A stretch of 64,000 nt of DNA. Source: Streptomyces celluloflavus. Lineage in GTDB: Bacteria; Actinomycetota; Actinomycetes; Streptomycetales; Streptomycetaceae. Below are positions 59,691 through 64,000 of this stretch, piece by piece (position 1 is the first letter of the stretch; each line of letters starts with the position of its first letter). The stretch is from the NCBI GenBank assembly GCA_000720995.1, contig JOEL01000005.1:167299-231298 (forward strand). The letters run 5' to 3'. The notes under the pieces are model-generated. The model was not told the DNA's origin, made no database searches, and worked only from the letters and a program-made list of their open reading frames with translations. Position numbers and translations under genes: made by a program.

Positions 59691-60966
59691 CGGGCGCGAC
59701 ACCCGCGCGAACTCAGCGACGAAGCGGGCGCCGGAGGAGGGCGGGGCGAGCCCGCGGGACCGGCTCAACCCGCTCGTTCTCCATGCAGCTCGTCTCGGCG
59801 AGGGCGGCCACCACCCGCTCGGCCTCAGGGAGTCGCGCGCGGATTCGTTGAAGCCGCCGACGGCGTAGTGGTGCTACAAGCCCGCCCTCCTCGCCGAGCG
59901 GGAGGCCGGCCGGGCCCTGGGCCCTGGCCCCGCAGTGGGCCTGCGCGCGGCGCTCCCACTCGGAGCGGATGACAGAGGGAGCGGAACTGTGGTGAGTAGG
60001 GAGCATTGTGGAGGGCTACTCCAATCGAGATGTCGCGCCTGCAGGTGGTGCGGTCATGCGGTGCGATTGACGATGCGGTCGATCGTGGTGCGTGCTGTAT
60101 CAGGTGATGTCAGGGCACGCGATTCGGTGGGCGAGGCGACGTCTGTACTCATCACTTTTCTTCTCCAGCCGCGCGAGTGGAGCACATTCCATTAACTTAG
60201 GTAAGCATCAAGCAATCATCGCTGTGACGAACAGCGTGTGCTGACGCCCCTTCACCTCCTGCCCGCTTCGCCGTGAAGTGAAATCCCGATGAACAGAGGT
60301 GCGAGCAGTGCCTGGCTGTCCGGCATCATCGCAGGTAATCCAGGCTCCCTCCTGAAATTCGACCGGTTACCGGAATCATCCCTACCGGAATCATCCTCAC
60401 TGGTATGTGAGTCTCTGTGACCTCTTGCAGTCGTGTCAACGACTTGTGATCAGCTGGCCGAATCCATGCCCAGCAACCGGTCGTGCGGGCGCAGAATCGG
60501 CTGATGCTGAATTCCTGACCGAGGTCATGACTTGACCCACCTTGGGTGCTTTAGGGCCCATGTGACTTTCCATCCAGGATTCGCCGGGACGCCAGGGCGG
60601 GCGGTGTGGACAGTCCACCTTGGTAACGCGCGCTACCGGCCGCCTTCCGTCGCCATGGCGTATGCGTGTGAGGCGCGGGTCATTTGGGCGGGAAGCGGGC
60701 TGACGGTAACCGCATTCGGGCACCTATCGCGCTTGAGAAGCAGGTTCTCTCTCCCGGCCGTGGCCGGAATTGTATGCCTGACACCCCTTCATACACTGAT
60801 GGGTTCTGCCGCCGACCTACGCCGACTCAGCAACGTCGCACTCAGCCACACCCACCTCAAGGCCCTACGAGCAGTACCGCTGCAGAGTACGAGCCGGCGA
60901 TCGACGGCGACCGACGCGGATCGGCGCTGACCACCTGCCAGCCCGCTTCCTGACCGCTCGCGGTCA
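59691..60966. other. Gene-poor subtelomeric stretch
   Basis: About 1.3 kb with no supportable gene; GC content drops around 60180-60440. A TTAGGTAAGC motif at 60198-60207 echoes TTAGGGTAAGC in the tap promoter. Short open frames have no ribosome sites. The stretch 58950-59379 upstream is likewise without a clear gene, although a fragment starting KGVHNRLREVGCRGYLAKV at 59155 looks protein-like. Confidence 0.4.
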
Positions 60967-63366
60967 TCACACTGCCCCTTCCGCCGCCGCCCACTCCAGC
61001 CCGAGCACGGCGAGCGCCTGGAGCTTGTCGGTGGTCAGCTTGGCCCGGCGACTGCGGCTGTTGCTCAGGAACACCCCGAGCTTGACCTCCGACCCGTCCG
61101 GCAACGCCTCTACGTGGCCCCTGGGGACCGTCACAGACCCGGTGCGGGTCTTGTACTGCTCCAGGGCCGCCACGCCCTTCTCGAACGCGCTCGCGGCCGC
61201 CTTGGGGGCCTTGGCGGGCTCCGCCCGCTCCGGGGGCAGCGGCACGACGCCGACCGCCTCCAAGAGCTCACGCTGCCTCTCCATCAGCCCCACCCAGACC
61301 GTGTGCTGACGCTGCTTCGCCAGCCACTTCCCGACGTCCATTCCGTGCACGGTGACCCCGGGCAGGACGTCGCAGTGGTCCTCCTCATCGGTCAGCAGCT
61401 CCCGCAGCGCGGCGTAGTGCCGCTGCCACTCCGCCGGCCACGCGGGGTCCCAGTGCTCATCCACGGCCGCCAGCGCCGTCTTCCACTCCGGATGCCCGTC
61501 CAGGGCTCCCGGCCGCCGCAGGTTGGACAGCCACTGCCCGATCGGCCGGTCCAGCATCGTCGCGGTCCGGGGCGCGCACAGCGTCCAGTGCTGCTCGTAG
61601 TACGCCTTCGCGGCCTCCAGGTTCTCCTGGAACCGCTCATCCACCGGTGACCACACCATGCCCAACTGCTCAAGCCTGCACGCGCGTTGGCTGTTCATCT
61701 GCCCGGCCCCGAACGCCCGCCGCTGCTCCGCCACCCACTGCCCGAGCGGATAGGAGCCCTCCTTGTGCCCGTACGGAACACGGGCATGAAGCTCACGCGC
61801 GGTGAACTTCTTGAGCGACGCCCAGCCGCGAGCCCAGTCCTGCTTCTCCGTGTCGATCACGTTGAAGGAAATCCAGTCCGCGACCGTCACCGGGTCACGC
61901 GGAGCCGCAAAACGAAGCAGGAGACGGGATTCTTCCTCTCCGCCCTCGGGCTTTGCACCGATGCACTCGGACGGCTGCGCCACGTCCTTCTGCGGCTCCT
62001 GCGGAATGGCCAGCAATTCCACGGCCTCTTCGTCGTGCGCGCGCAGACCTTCCAATACCTTCACCAAAGGCCGGTACGATCCCGAGGTGAACATATCCTC
62101 CGGCTGCTCATCGGGCCGGAGAAATACCGGCACGATCAGAGAAGCGAGTTTCCCTTGTCCCGGCTTTTGGCGCAGCGCCCGGCCGATGGCCTGGACGATG
62201 TCGTGCGGGGCGCCCTTGGGGTCCAGCAGGGCCACGGAGTCCACCGCGCGGATGTCGACGCCCTCGCCCAGGACACGGCAGTTCGAGAGGACCGCCCGCC
62301 GGGCGGTGGAGCCGAACGTGCCCAGCACCTCCCGCCGGCGCTCCGCGACGTGCTCGCCGCACAGCCAGTCCGCCCACACCTCGGCCGGGTACTTCTCGGG
62401 CTGGTCGGCGTGCAGCCGCTTCGCGACCCGCTCCAGGCCCTCCGCGTACGCCGCGGCCTCTATGGTCCGGTGGTGGAAGGTGATGCACGTCTGGAGCTGG
62501 TGCTGCTCCATGGTGTGCAGAAGCGCCGCCTGGAGCGCCCCGAGCCGCTGCCCGCGCACCTCCTCACTGTGCCGCTCCTCGCCCATGAGGCGCTCCGGAG
62601 TGACGATGGGGTCCTGGAGCTCCAGGACGATGATCTGGTACCGCGCCAGCAGGCCCCGCGAGATGGCAGACGCCAGCGACAGCTTGTAGAGCACCGGCCC
62701 GAACACGGCCTCATCGTCCATCGAAGCCGCCATCTCCTTCGGCAGCGCCTCCCGAACCCCCTCCGCGACCCCCCAGTTCGGCCGCTCCTGCCAGATCCGC
62801 GGCGTCGCCGTCAGGTACAGCCGGCGGTACGCCGGGATGACGTGCTGGTTGTGGATGCCGGCCCACGCCTTACCCATCGAACCCGAAGTGCGGTGGGCCT
62901 CATCCACCACGGCGAGGTCCAGCGGGGCGAGCTGCTGCCCGTAGGCGCCCTCGAAAGCCTCAGCAAGCACCCCCAGCGACGCGTACGTCCCGAAGATGGT
63001 CACGGGCCCCTCACCGTGCCACAACGCCAGCTGCACCGGGTTGGTGGTGGAGCGCACCTTCAGGCTCCACAGGTCCGGGTCGTCGCTGAGGCTGCACACC
63101 GCGACCGCCGGCCCCGTGTGCCCGGCCCCGCGCCACGCCTGGACGGTCTGCGTCAGGAGATCCAGCGTCGGCACCAGAACGAGAACGCGCCCCTTGGGCA
63201 CAATCCTTTTCGCGGAGGCCGCAGCGATGATGGTTTTCCCTGTTCCGCACGCGGCATGCACCTGCCCGCGCAGACCATCGGCAGGAATGCCGCTCGGAGG
63301 GATATCGAGGCCGCGCACAATGGCAGCCACGGCCTCGATCTGATGGTCACGCAGTTTCACGGCCAT
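60967..63366 (-). CDS. Terminal helicase, TtrA-like, with helicase-associated domains
   Basis: An 800-residue superfamily 2 helicase. Walker A is AACGTGKTIIAAA at residues 39-51, DEAH box VVDEAHRTSG near 145, motif III YLTATPRIW, motif VI QAIGRALRQKPGQGK near 395. The C-terminal third has several helicase-associated repeats (WARGWASLKKFTARE, GSYPLGQWVAEQRRAFG, RPIGQWLSNLRRPG, MDVGKWLAKQRQH). This matches the helicase genes at Streptomyces chromosome and linear plasmid ends (ttrA), linked to conjugal transfer and end functions. It starts about 400 bases from the first telomere palindrome and is transcribed away from the end. Confidence 0.9.
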   Translation of the reverse strand: MAVKLRDHQIEAVAAIVRGLDIPPSGIPADGLRGQVHAACGTGKTIIAAASAKRIVPKGRVLVLVPTLDLLTQTVQAWRGAGHTGPAVAVCSLSDDPDLWSLKVRSTTNPVQLALWHGEGPVTIFGTYASLGVLAEAFEGAYGQQLAPLDLAVVDEAHRTSGSMGKAWAGIHNQHVIPAYRRLYLTATPRIWQERPNWGVAEGVREALPKEMAASMDDEAVFGPVLYKLSLASAISRGLLARYQIIVLELQDPIVTPERLMGEERHSEEVRGQRLGALQAALLHTMEQHQLQTCITFHHRTIEAAAYAEGLERVAKRLHADQPEKYPAEVWADWLCGEHVAERRREVLGTFGSTARRAVLSNCRVLGEGVDIRAVDSVALLDPKGAPHDIVQAIGRALRQKPGQGKLASLIVPVFLRPDEQPEDMFTSGSYRPLVKVLEGLRAHDEEAVELLAIPQEPQKDVAQPSECIGAKPEGGEEESRLLLRFAAPRDPVTVADWISFNVIDTEKQDWARGWASLKKFTARELHARVPYGHKEGSYPLGQWVAEQRRAFGAGQMNSQRACRLEQLGMVWSPVDERFQENLEAAKAYYEQHWTLCAPRTATMLDRPIGQWLSNLRRPGALDGHPEWKTALAAVDEHWDPAWPAEWQRHYAALRELLTDEEDHCDVLPGVTVHGMDVGKWLAKQRQHTVWVGLMERQRELLEAVGVVPLPPERAEPAKAPKAAASAFEKGVAALEQYKTRTGSVTVPRGHVEALPDGSEVKLGVFLSNSRSRRAKLTTDKLQALAVLGLEWAAAEGAV

Positions 63367-63772
63367 TCCCGTGTTCTCCTTTTCGCGGAATTCAGCGCGC
63401 AATCAGAAAAGAAGGTCCGGCGCGGAGCGAGGGGCCCGGGGTGCTGCTGTCTGTACCCAGATGCTACACAGCTAGAGCCGTGATGCATCACCCGCACGGC
63501 ATGTTCGCCCTGTAGGCTGACTCCTGGTCCCATCTCACACCACACGCACGGTTCATAGGGTATGCAGGGCGGGGTATCGGTGAATGTGAGCGGAGTTTTC
63601 GAGGGTGGGGGAGAGGTTCGGGCGGAGCGCAGCGGAGCCCGTCACTGAGGTGGGGCCAGCATCCGATCGGTCGGGCTTGACGGACCGTCACTTTCGTTGC
63701 GGGGGTGGTGGCTGGGATCCCCAGGCCCTACACAGCCTGCGGAGCGATGCACACCTCCTCGTAGCCAGCTTC
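63367..63772. other. Region between helicase start and telomere palindromes
   Basis: Contains the helicase promoter (AAAAGGAG ribosome site just upstream of 63366) and an AT-richer stretch near 63450-63560. No gene seen. Confidence 0.5.
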
Positions 63773-63998
63773 AGGAATCCCGCTTGCGGGGTTCCTCGCA
63801 ATTCGCGCTTGCGCGAATTGAAGCTTGTTTAGAATTCCGCTTGCGGAATTCAATTCCCCCGCTTGCGGGGGAATTTGACGGAGCGTCAGCGAAGTCATTC
63901 GCTTTGCACCGGCTTGCCGGTGCAATTCCCGCGCTTGCGCGGGAATTAGAATTGCGCTTGCGCAATTCGCGCTCTATGCCCCGGCTTGCCGGGGCATA
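63773..63998. repeat. Telomere palindrome array (right end of linear replicon)
   Basis: Ten consecutive inverted repeats: 63773-63796, 63799-63820, 63832-63851, 63852-63875, 63876-63888, 63889-63902, 63904-63925, 63924-63947, 63949-63968 and 63975-63998. Eight have arms of 9-11 bases closed around the same centre GCTTGC (a two-base TT loop), most perfectly paired. The last ends two bases before the window edge. Dense palindromes next to a TtrA-like helicase are the mark of a Streptomyces telomere, whose 3' overhang folds back into such hairpins. The sequence differs from the archetypal telomere. Confidence 0.88.
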
Positions 63999-64000
63999 TC

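Overview
The window is GC-rich with GTG/TTG starts, tightly overlapping start/stop codons, gamma-butyrolactone signalling genes, a tap/tpg pair and a TtrA-like terminal helicase. Together these indicate a Streptomyces (or close relative) linear replicon. The last 230 bases are packed with perfect palindromes, so the right edge is very probably the physical right telomere of a linear chromosome or linear plasmid. The arrangement (biosynthetic clusters, broken transposase, integrase and regulator remnants, tap-tpg, helicase, telomere) is typical of an arm end.

Region A (1-20.6 kb): the 3' end of an MFS exporter, then a run of 15 minus-strand genes from a TauD-type dioxygenase (start 17588) down to a Gfo/Idh/MocA oxidoreductase (stop 1090), many with GTGA stop/start overlaps. 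They encode an HpcH-type aldolase, a cysteine-synthase-like PLP enzyme, an AsnB-type amidotransferase, a PrpF-like isomerase, an acyl-CoA-dehydrogenase-fold flavoprotein lacking the catalytic Glu, a dihydroorotase-like amidohydrolase, two FAD monooxygenases, an FMN reductase, a KASIII, an arylamine N-acetyltransferase-like enzyme and an F420-type oxidoreductase. A divergent arm carries a flavoprotein, serine acetyltransferase and cysteine synthase, supplying O-acetylserine or cysteine. No PKS or NRPS is present and I cannot assign a product.

Region B (20.6-31.3 kb): a gamma-butyrolactone-type signalling island (receptor, NAD-epimerase, AfsA), three ARE-like operator sites, a domesticated IS701-like transposase without obvious catalytic acids, a second TetR receptor-like gene, and an MfnB/ALDH/ADH operon predicted to make a furan. 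An S-adenosylmethionine methyltransferase follows.

Region C (31.3-41.9 kb): a mosaic of a DUF4328 membrane protein, an integrase remnant, an APH-fold kinase, a class 1B dihydroorotate dehydrogenase pair (PyrK/PyrD), a GntR remnant, and the tap - winged-helix-like gene - tpg telomere operon.

Region D (42.0-57.6 kb): an apparently novel combination. 5-Aminolevulinate synthase plus two acyl-CoA ligases is the gene set for the aminohydroxycyclopentenone (C5N) unit. Next to it sits a benzastatin/virantmycin-like set: aminodeoxychorismate synthase, AurF-type N-oxygenase, NAT-type acyltransferase, UbiA prenyltransferase, two P450s, and two methyltransferases, one resembling the geranyl-diphosphate C6-methyltransferase BezA. 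The predicted product is a prenylated p-aminobenzoate-derived indoline or tetrahydroquinoline acid, possibly amidated with C5N. The second P450 and both methyltransferases are bracketed by 285-bp imperfect direct repeats.

Region E (57.9-64.0 kb): an HTH-only LuxR regulator, an IS5 remnant, a long gene-poor stretch, the TtrA-like helicase and a telomere whose palindromes nearly all share a GCTTGC centre, unlike the archetypal Streptomyces telomere. All functions are inferred by reading motifs; no database search was run.
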